NCBI RefSeq assembly: GCF_021646685.1
Contig: NZ_JAKJHW010000002.1
Location: 310,001 to 374,000, forward strand
Length of the DNA stretch: 64,000 nucleotides
Origin: Pseudalkalibacillus salsuginis
GTDB taxonomy: Bacteria; Bacillota; Bacilli; Bacillales; Fictibacillaceae
Reading direction: 5' to 3'
Shown: positions 8,275-17,782 of the stretch, piece by piece
How positions within the stretch are numbered: the first letter of the stretch is position 1
Layout: every line of letters begins with the position of its first letter
Position numbers and translations under genes: made by a program
Notes under the pieces: generated by a model
Told to the model about the DNA's origin: nothing
Database searches by the model: none
The model's input: the letters and a program-made list of their open reading frames with translations, nothing else

Positions 8275-8979
8275 ATGAAACCATTGAGGCCAATAGATAT
8301 CGCCAGGAAGCTAAATATAAGTACCAGCACATTACGTAGCTATGAAGATAGAGGATTGGTTCCACCTGTTAAGAGGTTGGACCAGCGGTATAGAGCTTAC
8401 TCTCAAATACATGTGGCATATTTTGAATGTATCGTTAATATGGCTCCTAGTTTTGGTATGGACATAACATCTTCTGTATTAAAAATGTTTCGACGAAACA
8501 ACCCTCACCATGCTCTTTGGGTGATTAATCAGGAACAAACAAAAAACGGTGTGGAAAAAGAATTGGCTGACCATATTAGCTCAAACATCTCTAAAATTTA
8601 TGAATATAAAGTGTATATTAAAAAGCCAGAAACGGTTGGTAATGTAGCTAAGATAATCGGTCTGTCTCCCTCCACCATTCGTTACTGGGAAGATGAAGGA
8701 TATATCCAATCTTTCAGACAAGAAAATAGCAATTATCGATTATATGATTCTTTTCAATTCATCAAAATATTTCTAATGAAATTAAGTCAATCATTGATTT
8801 ATTCGGAAGACGTAGTCGCTCTTAAACAGTCCATAAAGGAAATAAAAGATGGTGATATAGAAGCTACAAAAATGATTTTAAATAAAATATATGTACAGTT
8901 TAATATACGAAATAAAGAACAATTACGTGGTCTCTATTATCTTTATCAATTATGGGAAATGTTGGGCTTTGACGAATAG
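8275..8979 (+). CDS. Transcription regulator with two MerR-type HTH domains
   Basis: 234 residues. Residues 5-45 (PIDIARKLNISTSTLRSYED then LVPPVKR) and about 122-165 (NVAKIIGLSPSTIRYWEDEG then NYRLYD) are two separate MerR-type winged helix-turn-helix motifs, each with the S-T-(L/I)-R-x-(Y/W)-E-D core. Normal MerR proteins have one such domain and dimerise; here one chain holds both, with no cysteine metal site and only a short helical C-terminus. The start has AAGGAG upstream. It is divergent from the unknown gene at 7645. Target and signal are unknown. Confidence 0.8.
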   Translation: MKPLRPIDIARKLNISTSTLRSYEDRGLVPPVKRLDQRYRAYSQIHVAYFECIVNMAPSFGMDITSSVLKMFRRNNPHHALWVINQEQTKNGVEKELADHISSNISKIYEYKVYIKKPETVGNVAKIIGLSPSTIRYWEDEGYIQSFRQENSNYRLYDSFQFIKIFLMKLSQSLIYSEDVVALKQSIKEIKDGDIEATKMILNKIYVQFNIRNKEQLRGLYYLYQLWEMLGFDE

Positions 8980-9170
8980 CAATTAAATACAAGAGATTTT
9001 ATGATTTGTCTTGTAGATACTCCATCATATTGAAAAATATCAGCATTTGGGTCTAATATCCTCTTCAGCCCCAATTGTTCCTTCTGATATTTCCCTTCAT
9101 TTGAGCAGCCTGTAACTATTATTTGGAGTATTAAAGTTAGTCCACTTAAAAAGCCCATTAGAAAATTCAC
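8946..9170 (-). pseudogene. Probable truncated small lipoprotein
   Basis: A 74-residue frame begins with a hydrophobic helix and lipobox-like IVTGC, followed by LGLKRILDPNADIFQYDGV, which resembles the mature start of small Bacillus lipoproteins. The match is lost after about residue 52 and the frame runs into the 3' end of the regulator gene on the other strand. No good ribosome site is seen. It is most likely a decayed lipoprotein gene. Confidence 0.35.
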
Positions 9171-9255
9171 CTAACTTCCCCTGCTTAAACGTTTTCTGCC
9201 AGGAGTTGCTCACAGCAAACGCTCCCTTATGAGGTGAATTTTCAATTACAGCTTT

Positions 9256-10155
9256 TTAATTTTCTGACAAAACTTCGAAACCCTTAACATAAACTGCATT
9301 TCCAGCTATTTTAACATCAAGGGATACTCCATTCTTGGAGATCTGAACCATAACCCTACCATCTTTTCCAATTTCATGACCTTGTTCAACTATAAGGTTT
9401 AGAAATTCTTTAAAATTGCTATTTATATATTTCGCATAATAGGCACCCATTACCCCCGAAGCAGTTCCTGTTACTGCGTCCTCAATAGTACCTGAAAACG
9501 GTGAAGAGAAGTGACGAGCATGCATGTCAGCAATAGAATCATAGGTTTCTAAACAGAATGGATGAACAGATGCTTTTGGCATTTCCTTTAAAATCCCAAG
9601 AAACTCTTTATTATTAGGTTTCATTTTTTTAAAAGAATCTAATTTTTTTATTGGTACTAATAAGGTCCAAGTACCAGTACTTCCATATAATACTGGTATG
9701 TTCCCATCAATATCAGATTCTTTAATTCCTATCGATTTAGCTAAACTTCCTTTTGACCCTTTGAATTCTTCAAATTTTGGTGAAGCCTGTTGCATCGTTA
9801 TTAATAGATCACTTTCAGTCGTTGAAGAAGTCCTTATAGGTAAAATCCCTGCTTTTGTTTCTATTGTAAAAGTTGTTTTATCATCCAATAACCCGTTAGT
9901 TTTTAACGCATAAACGGTTGCCAATGTTGCATGACCACATAAGTTCATTTCGTGACCTGGGGTAAAAAAACGTATTTTAAAATCTGATACTTCCGATTTA
10001 ACTGGAAAAGCAGTCTCATTAAAACCTACTTTGAAAGCAATCTCTTGCATTTCTATATCTGTCAATTCATCCCCGTTTAAAACTACTCCAGCGGGATTCC
10101 CTTTATTAGATTCTTTACTAAATACATCATAATGGGACACCATTATTGACTTCAC
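9256..10155 (-). CDS. PhzF family isomerase-like protein
   Basis: About 299 residues from GTG 10155, which has GGGGGA seven bases upstream; the ATG at 10170 lacks a site. PhzF proteins have a diaminopimelate-epimerase-like two-lobed fold. Visible motifs are [20 protein letters not shown] at the N-terminus, the catalytic Glu region [21 protein letters not shown] and the C-terminal [10 protein letters not shown] block, all conserved in the family. The true reaction of most Bacillus members is unknown. It is a single gene downstream of an AT-rich gap. The assignment to the family is firm, the function is not. Confidence 0.88.
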   Translation of the reverse strand: MKSIMVSHYDVFSKESNKGNPAGVVLNGDELTDIEMQEIAFKVGFNETAFPVKSEVSDFKIRFFTPGHEMNLCGHATLATVYALKTNGLLDDKTTFTIETKAGILPIRTSSTTESDLLITMQQASPKFEEFKGSKGSLAKSIGIKESDIDGNIPVLYGSTGTWTLLVPIKKLDSFKKMKPNNKEFLGILKEMPKASVHPFCLETYDSIADMHARHFSSPFSGTIEDAVTGTASGVMGAYYAKYINSNFKEFLNLIVEQGHEIGKDGRVMVQISKNGVSLDVKIAGNAVYVKGFEVLSEN

Positions 10156-10170
10156 AACCCATTCCCCCAT

Positions 10171-10489
10171 TGTTCTATTTGGAAACTCTTTATTATCTTA
10201 CATTCATTTCTTCTTTCTTGTTTAGCGAACCTATTCCATTCTTAAAGAGAAATATCTTAAATAATACCCCACTTTTTTAAGATTATCTTGAAATCAAGTC
10301 TTCCACAATCCAGCCTCTATACTGGAACAACACCACGGAAAGTATCATCTATATTTTAACATGTTTTTCTAGCAGCCCTTGTTATTCGCATACTAGAGTA
10401 TATGGCAAATCCCATAGTATTCCTGTATATATTTCTTAGTCCGTGAATGGTTTGTGAATTCGACGATTGCGGAAATCTTTGCACAAGAA
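10171..10489. other. Intergenic stretch, no gene seen
   Basis: AT-rich, with no supported open frame on either strand and no repeat recognised before the katA terminator. Confidence 0.4.
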
Positions 10490-10530
10490 AAAACACAGGT
10501 AGATTTCACTTTATGAAATCACCTGCGTTT
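10488..10530 (-). terminator. Intrinsic terminator of katA
   Basis: Stem AGGTAGATTTCA (to 10508)/TGAAATCACCT (from 10514) with a five-base loop, followed on the minus strand by TTTTTTC. One unpaired A interrupts the stem. It lies about 75 bases after the katA stop. Confidence 0.85.
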
Positions 10531-10604
10531 TACTTCGTGTATTTATTGTCTGTACTCTAAAATAAAACCCGTTAACTATCTTATCATCATTCTTTATTCA
10601 ATCT

Positions 10605-12065
10605 TCATTTCACTTCTTGCGGTACAGACAATCCAAGTCCTTTGGCGACCCTTTCACCATATTCCGGATCTGCTTTATAGAAGTGCTGGATTTGTCTGAG
10701 TTTGATGTCATCTGATTCAACACCTGACATCGCACCGACGATATTTTTAACGAGTCGTTCGCGCTCGCCCTTATCCATCAAGCGGTAGAGATCTCCTGCC
10801 TGTGTGTAGTGGTCGTCATGGTCATATGGGACACTTTCAGCCACGCCGGATACTGGGTATGCTGCTTGCTTGTTTTCAGGAGATTCACTCGGACTGCCAT
10901 GGCTATTCGGCTCGTAATACACAGAACCCCCGCCATTATCATCGAATCGCATTTGTCCATCACGTTGATAGTTTTTCACTTCGTTTCGTGGTCTGTTGAT
11001 CGGAAGCGCATTATGATTGGCGCCAACTCTGTAACGGTGGGCATCAGAGTATGCGAACAGTCGACCTTGGAGCATTTTATCAGGGGAAACATCGATACCT
11101 GGTACAAGTGTGCCTGGTGAGAAGGTCGCTTGCTCCACCTCTGCAAAATAGTTCTCAGGATTTTTGTTCAGGACCATCTTTCCGACTTCGATCAATGGAT
11201 AATCTTTTTGTGACCAGACCTTCGTAACATCGAAAGGATCCCAACGATAAGTGTCTGCATCTTCAAGCGGCATGATCTGTACATAGAGCTTCCATTCTGG
11301 ATAATCTCCATTTTCAATCGCATTGAAAAGATCCTCTGTATGGTAATCAGGATTTTCCCCGGCAATCTTCGTACCGACTTCTTCTGTCAGGTTCTTGATG
11401 CCTTGCTGTGTCTTGAAGTGGTATTTCACCCAGACAGCGTCACCATCTGCATTGACCCATTTGAATGTGTGGCTTCCGAATCCGTGCATATGACGGTAGG
11501 TTGCCGGAATGCCACGGTCGGACATCAGGATCGTGACCTGATGCAAGGATTCCGGAGACAATGACCAGAAATCCCAAACCGCATTCGGATTCTTCAAGTG
11601 CGTCTTCGGATGACGCTTTTGTGTATGGATGAAGTCTGGGAACTTGATCGCATCACGTATGAAAAAGACCGGTGTATTGTTTCCCACGAGATCATAGTTT
11701 CCTTGTTCTGTATAAAATTTGACTGCGAAACCACGAGGATCACGTACTGAATCTGCAGAACCATTCTCACCGGCAACGGTAGAAAAACGTACGAATAGAG
11801 GAGTCTTCTTGCCTACCTCTGATAAGAAATCCGCTTTGGTGTATTTACTCACGTCATTCGTTACCTCTAAGTATCCATGTGCACCTGCACCTTTTGCGTG
11901 TACGACACGTTCCGGGACACGTTCACGATTAAAGTGAGCTAATTTTTCAAGGAGGTGTACATCCTGGATCAGCGTCGGCCCACGGGAACCAGCGGTGATC
12001 GAGTTCTGGTTGTCCCCTACCGGAGCACCCCAGCTTGTCGTCATATGATTCTTGTTCTTACCCAT
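10605..12065 (-). CDS. katA: Monofunctional heme catalase
   Basis: 486 residues, matching the small-subunit (clade 3) catalases such as B. subtilis KatA. The enzyme converts hydrogen peroxide to water and oxygen. Seen: the distal-histidine segment [12 protein letters not shown] (about 54-65), the [13 protein letters not shown] segment with the preceding catalytic Asn, and the proximal heme-ligand tyrosine motif [12 protein letters not shown] (about 336-347). The start has a GAGGTGAT site. A PerR-box-like site lies about 75 bases upstream, so it is probably derepressed by peroxide. It has its own terminator and is monocistronic. Confidence 0.97.
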   Translation of the reverse strand: MGKNKNHMTTSWGAPVGDNQNSITAGSRGPTLIQDVHLLEKLAHFNRERVPERVVHAKGAGAHGYLEVTNDVSKYTKADFLSEVGKKTPLFVRFSTVAGENGSADSVRDPRGFAVKFYTEQGNYDLVGNNTPVFFIRDAIKFPDFIHTQKRHPKTHLKNPNAVWDFWSLSPESLHQVTILMSDRGIPATYRHMHGFGSHTFKWVNADGDAVWVKYHFKTQQGIKNLTEEVGTKIAGENPDYHTEDLFNAIENGDYPEWKLYVQIMPLEDADTYRWDPFDVTKVWSQKDYPLIEVGKMVLNKNPENYFAEVEQATFSPGTLVPGIDVSPDKMLQGRLFAYSDAHRYRVGANHNALPINRPRNEVKNYQRDGQMRFDDNGGGSVYYEPNSHGSPSESPENKQAAYPVSGVAESVPYDHDDHYTQAGDLYRLMDKGERERLVKNIVGAMSGVESDDIKLRQIQHFYKADPEYGERVAKGLGLSVPQEVK

Positions 12066-12137
12066 TCTTTCATCACCTCATCTATTAATAGTGTACAAAC
12101 CAATAATACCACTTATCAAATAAAAATCAATATCTTT

Positions 12138-12152
12138 TTAAAATCATTATAA
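12138..12152 (-). promoter_or_regulatory. PerR-box-like operator upstream of katA
   Basis: On the minus strand the sequence reads TTATAATGATTTTAA, matching 14 of 15 positions of the consensus TTATAATnATTATAA recognised by PerR, the peroxide-sensing Fur-family repressor. Its position about 75 bases before the katA start fits peroxide control. Confidence 0.8.
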
Positions 12153-12262
12153 TGTGATATCTGGTATAAAAAATGAGATTGATTTGACCATCAACCTCGT
12201 AGACTTGTCTGAATGATATATATGCAGTTTAAAATTGGAACATGCCTCTTGTATCCGGTGCC

Positions 12263-13057
12263 TTACGATTGAGCCGTCGTTTTTAACGAGCCATGAAGTA
12301 TAAATTCAACAAGATCCGGCACTCGTTTCTGGAAGTAATGGTAGTCATGCTCTCCCCCATCAATGATTTTGAAGATGAAATTCGGGACCGTATCTTGAAG
12401 GATGCTTTTAATCCTCAGATTCGACTTCAAAAACTCAGCGTTGATTTTTTCATCATTCGTTTCATATGTGCCGCAATCAAGATATATCCCCTTATTTGCA
12501 GAAAAATCCGTGGTTTTCAACAATGCTTCTATTTCATCCTGGTTGCGCCAAAATCCTGTTGAAAGACCCGCTGCCTTTGAAAAGATGGAGGGATAACGGC
12601 AGGCTGCATACGTTGAAATGAGTCCGCCTAAGGATATACCAGCCATTGTAGTTTGATCAACCTGCGTTCGGTATTTTTTATCAATGGATGGTTTAAGCTC
12701 TTCGACAATGAAGCTAACATATTCTTTTCCTTTCCCGCCTATGTCTCTTTCGTCACCAAAATAAGTTCTGCAATATTCTCCGTTTTTCCAAGGGCAATAT
12801 TGGTCGGCCCGATCTTCAAACGTGTCCGGGGCATCGATCCCTACCACGATGAGATCAATACTGTTTTCGTCGAGGTAGTGTTCAAGTTCCAATGATTTAC
12901 CGCCGACAGCATCTTCGTCCCGAAACACATTTTTCCCGTCATGCATATAAACAACTGGATATTGTTGATTAGATTGTTCATACGATTTAGGCAAGTAAAC
13001 CCTGATTACCCTTTCTTGATTAAAAGGAGCTATTTTTAGAGAATAGTTTTCAAGCAT
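12263..13057 (-). CDS. Alpha/beta-hydrolase fold putative esterase
   Basis: 264 residues of the putative esterase family (the Fes/EntD-esterase and esterase D type). Seen: the oxyanion region YPVVYMHDGKNVF (about 34-46), the nucleophile elbow GISLGG with the catalytic Ser (about 138-143), and a C-terminal GGEHDYHYFQKR segment holding the catalytic His. No signal peptide is visible, so it is cytosolic. The substrate could be a siderophore ester or a small acyl ester; the neighbourhood does not decide. The start has AAGGTGTG upstream. Confidence 0.85.
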   Translation of the reverse strand: MLENYSLKIAPFNQERVIRVYLPKSYEQSNQQYPVVYMHDGKNVFRDEDAVGGKSLELEHYLDENSIDLIVVGIDAPDTFEDRADQYCPWKNGEYCRTYFGDERDIGGKGKEYVSFIVEELKPSIDKKYRTQVDQTTMAGISLGGLISTYAACRYPSIFSKAAGLSTGFWRNQDEIEALLKTTDFSANKGIYLDCGTYETNDEKINAEFLKSNLRIKSILQDTVPNFIFKIIDGGEHDYHYFQKRVPDLVEFILHGSLKTTAQS

Positions 13058-13084
13058 CTATTATCACACCTTTATAGTTGGTCA

Positions 13085-13402
13085 TCACCAAAGTGGTTCT
13101 TCAGTGTTGGTTATTTCGATAAAAAATGGGAGTAGAAAGATTAAAATGGCAAAAACACAAACCTCAGATAGATAGAGTAACCCTGGAGAAATGTTGATAA
13201 CTGTAACATCGATTATCGCCATCAAGGACATTAAAATGAAGGGGATAAGAATTACATACCCGATCATTTTCTTACGGGTTTTTGCTGATATGTATTGACT
13301 CTCTCCACAAGACGGACAAGTCATCCTATGATTAAAACGGAATTGTCTTATAAAAGTTTGTTTCCATGTCCATTCACGTTGGCACACCTGACATGTCGGC
13401 AT
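13085..13402 (-). CDS. CXXC-20-CXXC family zinc-ribbon membrane protein
   Basis: 105 residues. Two CxxC pairs, CQVC at residues 4-7 and CPSC at about 29-32, are separated by roughly 20 residues and flank an aromatic stretch, the pattern of a small Firmicutes family named after it. Two membrane helices follow (about 46-65 and 75-95). It probably binds zinc on the cytoplasmic side of the membrane. The start has GAGGGGG upstream. Role unknown. Confidence 0.75.
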   Translation of the reverse strand: MPTCQVCQREWTWKQTFIRQFRFNHRMTCPSCGESQYISAKTRKKMIGYVILIPFILMSLMAIIDVTVINISPGLLYLSEVCVFAILIFLLPFFIEITNTEEPLW

Positions 13403-13588
13403 AAACTTCCCCCTCTGCCTATATTTCTACGGACGACCTTTCAATACCTTCCATATAAAATAATTTATTTTTGCATAGCAGTACTTATGAACTGTTCGAC
13501 GTTATCATAACCCCCACTAGCGTAATTATCGATAAGATAGCGCAAATTCACTGGAATGCAACGTGAAAACAAAAAATCGGTCTGATCA

Positions 13589-14110
13589 TTACTCGACCTC
13601 TGAAAAGGCTTCTGGATATCGGACTGTCCCCTCGATTCCCTCAAGTATACCTGGTACCAGCTCATGGATCATGAAAACTTCATCCGATACCTCGAATGGC
13701 AGTCGGATCCCTTTCGTGCTTGCCCTGACAAAACCGAACCTGGGATAAAATTCCGGATGTCCGAGAACAACTACGGAACGATAATCTGCAGCTTTACAAC
13801 GCTCAAGCCCTTCCCGTACGAGTGATGATCCCACACCTTTGTTTTGCCATTCTGGTTTAACTGCCATAGGAGCAAGTGCTAAAACCGATTCGTTTCCATC
13901 GGTTGTTTCAATAGAGATCAGGCTGAACAAGATATGCCCGATCACATCTCCATCATTGGTTTCCGCTACCAGGGACAGATCTGGAATGAACGAATCGGAT
14001 TTCCGGATCGCTTCGACCAGCATCGCTTCATTTTCCTGTCCGAAAGCCTGGTCATTCACTTCTTTAATCTTTTGGATGTCTTCAACTACTTCTCCCCTGA
14101 TTTTGTACAA
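13589..14110 (-). CDS. GNAT family N-acetyltransferase (YhbS-like)
   Basis: 173 residues from a TTG at 14110, preceded by GGGGGAG at good distance. The VLALAPMAVKPEWQNKGVGSSLVREGLE stretch (pyrophosphate-binding loop Q-N-K-G-V-G) and VVVLGHPEFYPRFGF are diagnostic of the COG3153/YhbS-YjhQ group of predicted acetyltransferases. The substrate is unknown. Cytosolic and probably monocistronic, directly following the Sco/FixH-like pair on the same strand. Confidence 0.88.
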   Translation of the reverse strand: MYKIRGEVVEDIQKIKEVNDQAFGQENEAMLVEAIRKSDSFIPDLSLVAETNDGDVIGHILFSLISIETTDGNESVLALAPMAVKPEWQNKGVGSSLVREGLERCKAADYRSVVVLGHPEFYPRFGFVRASTKGIRLPFEVSDEVFMIHELVPGILEGIEGTVRYPEAFSEVE

Positions 14111-14131
14111 CCCGAACTCCCCCTTATGGTC

Positions 14132-14722
14132 TTATTGTTGAAGTGCTTTGATATCCTGGATCACTTTCTGGTCGTCCTCATCTGAACGGTTTGTACCGCT
14201 ATATCGGGTTACAACTGTGCCGCTTTGGTCAACAAGGTAAAAGGAGGTACCATGTGATACTTGATCTGAAGCTGCTGTTTTTTGAACTGCCGCTTTAAAG
14301 CTTTCTTCGGCGAACGCTTCGATATCTCCTTGTTCATAACCTGTAAGGAAATGCCAATTGGAAAAATCGGCATAATGTTTTTTACCGAATTGCTTCAACT
14401 TTTCTGGACTATCGACCTCAGGGTCCACACTGAAGGAAACGATCTCTACGTCTTCAAGTCCTGCTTCTTTAATATTCTTTTGAAGACTGGCCATACTATT
14501 CGTCATCGGTGGGCAAACTGTTTTGCAGCTCGTGAAGATGAAATCAGCAATCCACATTTTACCTTTCAAATCTTCCAAACTGACAGTTTTACCGTCCTGA
14601 TCCGTATAGTTGAATGATTGGACCTCGAAATTGAAATCATCCGGCTTTTTCAGCTTTTCTTCTCCGCAAGCCGTTAAAATAATGATGGAAATAATTGCAA
14701 TCACAGAACCTATTCTTTTCAT
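14132..14722 (-). CDS. SCO1/SenC family copper-binding lipoprotein
   Basis: About 196 residues from ATG 14722, which has AGGAGG nine bases upstream; the GTG at 14731 sits against that site and is rejected. A lipobox (LTAC) follows the signal helix. The thioredoxin-like domain carries the copper ligands in FTSCKTVCPP (CxxxC), and a His occurs later in QVSHGTSFYL. BsSco-type proteins help assemble the CuA centre of cytochrome c oxidase on the outer membrane face. The gene upstream encodes a FixH/YtkA-like protein and is only 13 bases away, so they are an operon. Confidence 0.93.
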   Translation of the reverse strand: MKRIGSVIAIISIIILTACGEEKLKKPDDFNFEVQSFNYTDQDGKTVSLEDLKGKMWIADFIFTSCKTVCPPMTNSMASLQKNIKEAGLEDVEIVSFSVDPEVDSPEKLKQFGKKHYADFSNWHFLTGYEQGDIEAFAEESFKAAVQKTAASDQVSHGTSFYLVDQSGTVVTRYSGTNRSDEDDQKVIQDIKALQQ

Positions 14723-14735
14723 GAAAGTCACCCTC

Positions 14736-15143
14736 CTAATTATTTACAATCACTTTTTTAGTCGGCATCGTATGCATGTCCCGTGCGGTTACGTGCGACT
14801 GGACGACATACTCACCCTCCTCTTCAAAGGCGTATTCAACCGAATATACGCCCTTTCCCTCATTCTTCGCTTCTAACATGATACTTTCTTTTTTAGAACC
14901 GTCTTTCCATATTTCAAACTCGACTTCATCTGCATCATTTACTTGTTCATTACCTTGCGTAACGATTGCCTCAAAATGACCTGTTTCATTTTTCCGGAGA
15001 TGATCTGACCCTTGCAAGTCGACTTCCAAAGGTTTAACTGAAACCTCTTTTACATCATGTTCCTGATGATCCCCCAGATTCCCACACGCTGTCACCGTAG
15101 TAATAAAAACCACAGTAAAAATCCACCATTTCACTTTATACAT
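14736..15143 (-). CDS. FixH/YtkA-like lipoprotein
   Basis: 135 residues. A signal helix ends in the lipobox VTAC at about 17-20, then an Ig-like beta domain with the pattern of YtkA-like proteins (GKGVYSVEYAFEEEGEYVVQ) and a His-Met segment ARDMHTMPTKKV near the C-terminus. That His/Met motif could bind copper. FixH/YtkA proteins are often linked to oxidase assembly, and coupling to the Sco gene supports that role here. Confidence 0.85.
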   Translation of the reverse strand: MYKVKWWIFTVVFITTVTACGNLGDHQEHDVKEVSVKPLEVDLQGSDHLRKNETGHFEAIVTQGNEQVNDADEVEFEIWKDGSKKESIMLEAKNEGKGVYSVEYAFEEEGEYVVQSHVTARDMHTMPTKKVIVNN

Positions 15144-15361
15144 GAGTTCTATCCCTTCCCTTGCTTCGCGTTTACGTTCATATACATTGTTAACGACTCT
15201 ACTTCCATTCTAAACCCAACACCTGGATACTTGTGTGAACATTTCTTAAAACACAGAATCCTTCATCATAGTTGGTTGGGAAAGATTCATGTCCATATGT
15301 GTTTTTCCTCTAAACCTTTCATGGTAGCATTGTTAATAGAATATTTATGGAGGTTTCCCAT

Positions 15362-17020
15362 ATGAAAACAGTTGGACGGAACGATCTTTGCCCATGCGGC
15401 AGCGGTAAAAAATACAAGAAGTGTTGTCTCGACAAGAATGATAATGTCATTGACTTCCTTTTTGAAAAGAAGCAGCGTGAATTTTATGCACTACATAACA
15501 AATTGATAGAGTATGCGATCAACTATTATAATGATGCCATCCAAAGTACTATTTTGGATCGGCTTGATTTCCAGGAGTTCACGGAAGAACATTTTCAATA
15601 TGTACTCGAAGCCTCCTATTGCTGGAGTACATTCCACCTACCCGTTACAAAAAAAAAATCGCCTGCAGAGCTTTTCCTTGAAAACACTAGACTTTCAAAG
15701 GAAGAACAGGAGTCTGTCGAAGACTGGCTCCAATGTAAACCATCTGTCTACCTAGTAGAGAATCATGCTGATAATATATGTACCTTAGTAGATCCGATGA
15801 AACCGGAAGAAAGGTTAAGTGTTGAATTAGAAAACATCCCGAATGGTCCTCCGATGGATGGATTCTACCTTATTGGGTCATTACTTCCATTTAAAGAGAG
15901 ATTCTATGTGAACGGTCCGCCGATCTTCGTTCCATCCTATGTAGTAAAAGATGTTACAGAAAAGATAGGTAGCATTGATCAACAGTCACCGCCGCAAATA
16001 AACCTGAAAAAATACTACCCTGAAATCATTCAGGAAGCGTTCAGGTTAATGTATGCATTAGAAGAATCGGAACAATTCCTTATAGATGATACTGAGCTGT
16101 CTTTAACAGAAAAAGAGGTTTGGAGTTGCTTTGAGGAAAACACGAAAGGGATATTTACCGAGGCAGGAATGAGCGTCTTTTACGAGCTTTGGGTTGATTA
16201 TTGCTACCATATGTTTCCGCAAATTACAAAGGTCGAATCCTATGCAGCAGGACTGGAATACGTCGCCCATACGTACTTTGAAGAACGACGTGTCACACAA
16301 AAGGAAATCGCTGATAAATATGGTGTTGCTCCACCTACGGTTTCAACCCGAAGTCGTTCATTTTTAGAGTTCATGGAGGAGATTAAGCCTGAACTTGAAA
16401 GAAATCCTTCAGTCCCGGAAGACCTAAATGAAGTGTTGGATTTGGAGGAACAGGGAGATTTCTTTTTCGATCTCATGATGAAGGAACAAGAGAAGCTAGG
16501 CACCGATTTCATCAATGAAAACAGAGGGCATTTGTGGATGAATCTTGAAGCTAGACCGTATATGACGGCTAAATTCAATTATGCAGAATGCGAACTGGAG
16601 TTGGGGGAAAGGGATTTCGCACTCGATTTGCTAAGGGAACTTCTCGAGGAAAATCCAATGGATAATCAAGGTGTCCGGTACGTGCTTCTACCTAATCTGA
16701 TTAAAGACGGATTATTCGATGAGGCACGGCGGTTGATCAAGGAATATGATGATAATACCGCCAACATCACCTTCAACAAAGCGCTATTGGAATACAAGGA
16801 AACCAGGAATTTTGAGAAGACATTGGAATTATTGAAAGATGCACATTCAGCCAATCCCCATGTAAAAAACTATATGCTGAATCAGAAAAGTTTACCCTCC
16901 ACGCCGCCTGACTTTATTGGGATTGGAGACGAAAACGAAGCAATCGATTACGTGATCAATCATTTTGAAATCTGGATGGAGGAAGAACCCCTGGTCGCTT
17001 TGCTTGCTCAAATCGAATAG
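15362..17020 (+). CDS. Large SEC-C motif protein with internal HTH and repeat-like C-terminus
   Basis: 552 residues from ATG 15362, chosen because GGAGG lies just upstream; the frame is open to 15347. Residues 10-22 (CPCGSGKKYKKCC) are a SEC-C zinc motif of the kind found at the end of SecA. About 311-335 (VTQKEIADKYGVAPPTVSTR) looks like a helix-turn-helix. The C-terminal part (about 430-500) has LGERDFALDLLRELLEENPMDNQGVRYVLLPNL, resembling ST7-like/TPR helical repeats. The combination suggests a protein-binding or regulatory role; the function is unknown. It has a strong downstream terminator and stands alone. Confidence 0.75.
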   Translation: MKTVGRNDLCPCGSGKKYKKCCLDKNDNVIDFLFEKKQREFYALHNKLIEYAINYYNDAIQSTILDRLDFQEFTEEHFQYVLEASYCWSTFHLPVTKKKSPAELFLENTRLSKEEQESVEDWLQCKPSVYLVENHADNICTLVDPMKPEERLSVELENIPNGPPMDGFYLIGSLLPFKERFYVNGPPIFVPSYVVKDVTEKIGSIDQQSPPQINLKKYYPEIIQEAFRLMYALEESEQFLIDDTELSLTEKEVWSCFEENTKGIFTEAGMSVFYELWVDYCYHMFPQITKVESYAAGLEYVAHTYFEERRVTQKEIADKYGVAPPTVSTRSRSFLEFMEEIKPELERNPSVPEDLNEVLDLEEQGDFFFDLMMKEQEKLGTDFINENRGHLWMNLEARPYMTAKFNYAECELELGERDFALDLLRELLEENPMDNQGVRYVLLPNLIKDGLFDEARRLIKEYDDNTANITFNKALLEYKETRNFEKTLELLKDAHSANPHVKNYMLNQKSLPSTPPDFIGIGDENEAIDYVINHFEIWMEEEPLVALLAQIE

Positions 17021-17033
17021 AAACACCGTATGG

Positions 17034-17082
17034 AAAAAGCAATAAAGGAGGACGTAATTTGTCATACCTTTATTGCTTTTTG
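17034..17082. terminator. Bidirectional terminator between convergent genes
   Basis: Stem GCAATAAAGG (17039-17048)/CCTTTATTGC (17067-17076), flanked by AAAAA and TTTTT, so it can serve both the SEC-C gene and the membrane operon on the other strand. Confidence 0.9.
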
Positions 17083-17085
17083 CAA

Positions 17086-17595
17086 TTAAACTTCAACCTT
17101 TTTCCGAGCTTTCCTCTTCCCCCAGGGTTTAAAGACAGATAGGAAAAACATTGTAAGTAGGAAAATGATCTGCATGATGATCCCTACAAAAAGAGAAGTT
17201 TGGTTGATTATAAATTCTTGATTAAAAGTCGCATCAGATTCGACCATTGTCAATCCGTTCAATGACCATATATAAATTCCAACCATACCAATCCCGATAC
17301 AAAAGATGGTCAACACTTCTTTTGCAATGATCCAATAATAGCGAAGGAATCCCCATTGGGTTAAGGCCGATAAAAAAATTCCAGTAACAACTGTACCAAT
17401 CGTGGACGCCCTGATCGATGTCTTACTTAATAAATTCATCGTCTTATAGGAAGCCATCAATACCTGCTGATTATTTGAAGCTGCGGCTGCAATGCTTAGA
17501 ATCAAAAAAACCACAGTCGAACCTAACATGATACCTGAAAATAGCAGATGGAACGTGAGTAAGATCCTTTTTGTCTTCAAATCTATTTTCTTCAC
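17086..17595 (-). CDS. DUF2269-like integral membrane protein
   Basis: 169 residues from GTG 17595 with AGGGAGG upstream. Four predicted membrane helices (about 10-35, 53-75, 85-112, 134-156) and a short basic C-tail. The layout LLTFHLLFSGIMLGSTVVFL at the start fits the DUF2269/COG5528 group of small membrane proteins. It is the last gene of a three-gene membrane operon. No function known. Confidence 0.65.
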   Translation of the reverse strand: MKKIDLKTKRILLTFHLLFSGIMLGSTVVFLILSIAAAASNNQQVLMASYKTMNLLSKTSIRASTIGTVVTGIFLSALTQWGFLRYYWIIAKEVLTIFCIGIGMVGIYIWSLNGLTMVESDATFNQEFIINQTSLFVGIIMQIIFLLTMFFLSVFKPWGKRKARKKVEV

Positions 17596-17610
17596 GATGA
17601 TCTAACCTCC

Positions 17611-17763
17611 CTAAGCTATCGTGGAGAATACAAAAACTAATACAAAGAAACAAACGAGAGAATAGGTAATGATGATCACTTTCTTAAATTGCCTCTCTGT
17701 ATTCAAAACTATGACCACTTTACAACTGAACAGAGTCAACAGAATCAACCATAATAGACCCAT
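17611..17763 (-). CDS. Small two-helix membrane protein
   Basis: A 50-residue protein (starting MGLLWLILLTLFSCKVVIVL and ending FVFSTIA) with two hydrophobic helices separated by a short basic loop NTERQFKK. ATG 17763 has AAGTGGA upstream. It lies between two membrane-protein genes on the same strand, 15 and 19 bases from them, which supports it as a real gene. I do not recognise the family. Confidence 0.6.
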   Translation of the reverse strand: MGLLWLILLTLFSCKVVIVLNTERQFKKVIIITYSLVCFFVLVFVFSTIA

Positions 17764-17782
17764 AAAATCCACTTCGCCAAGT

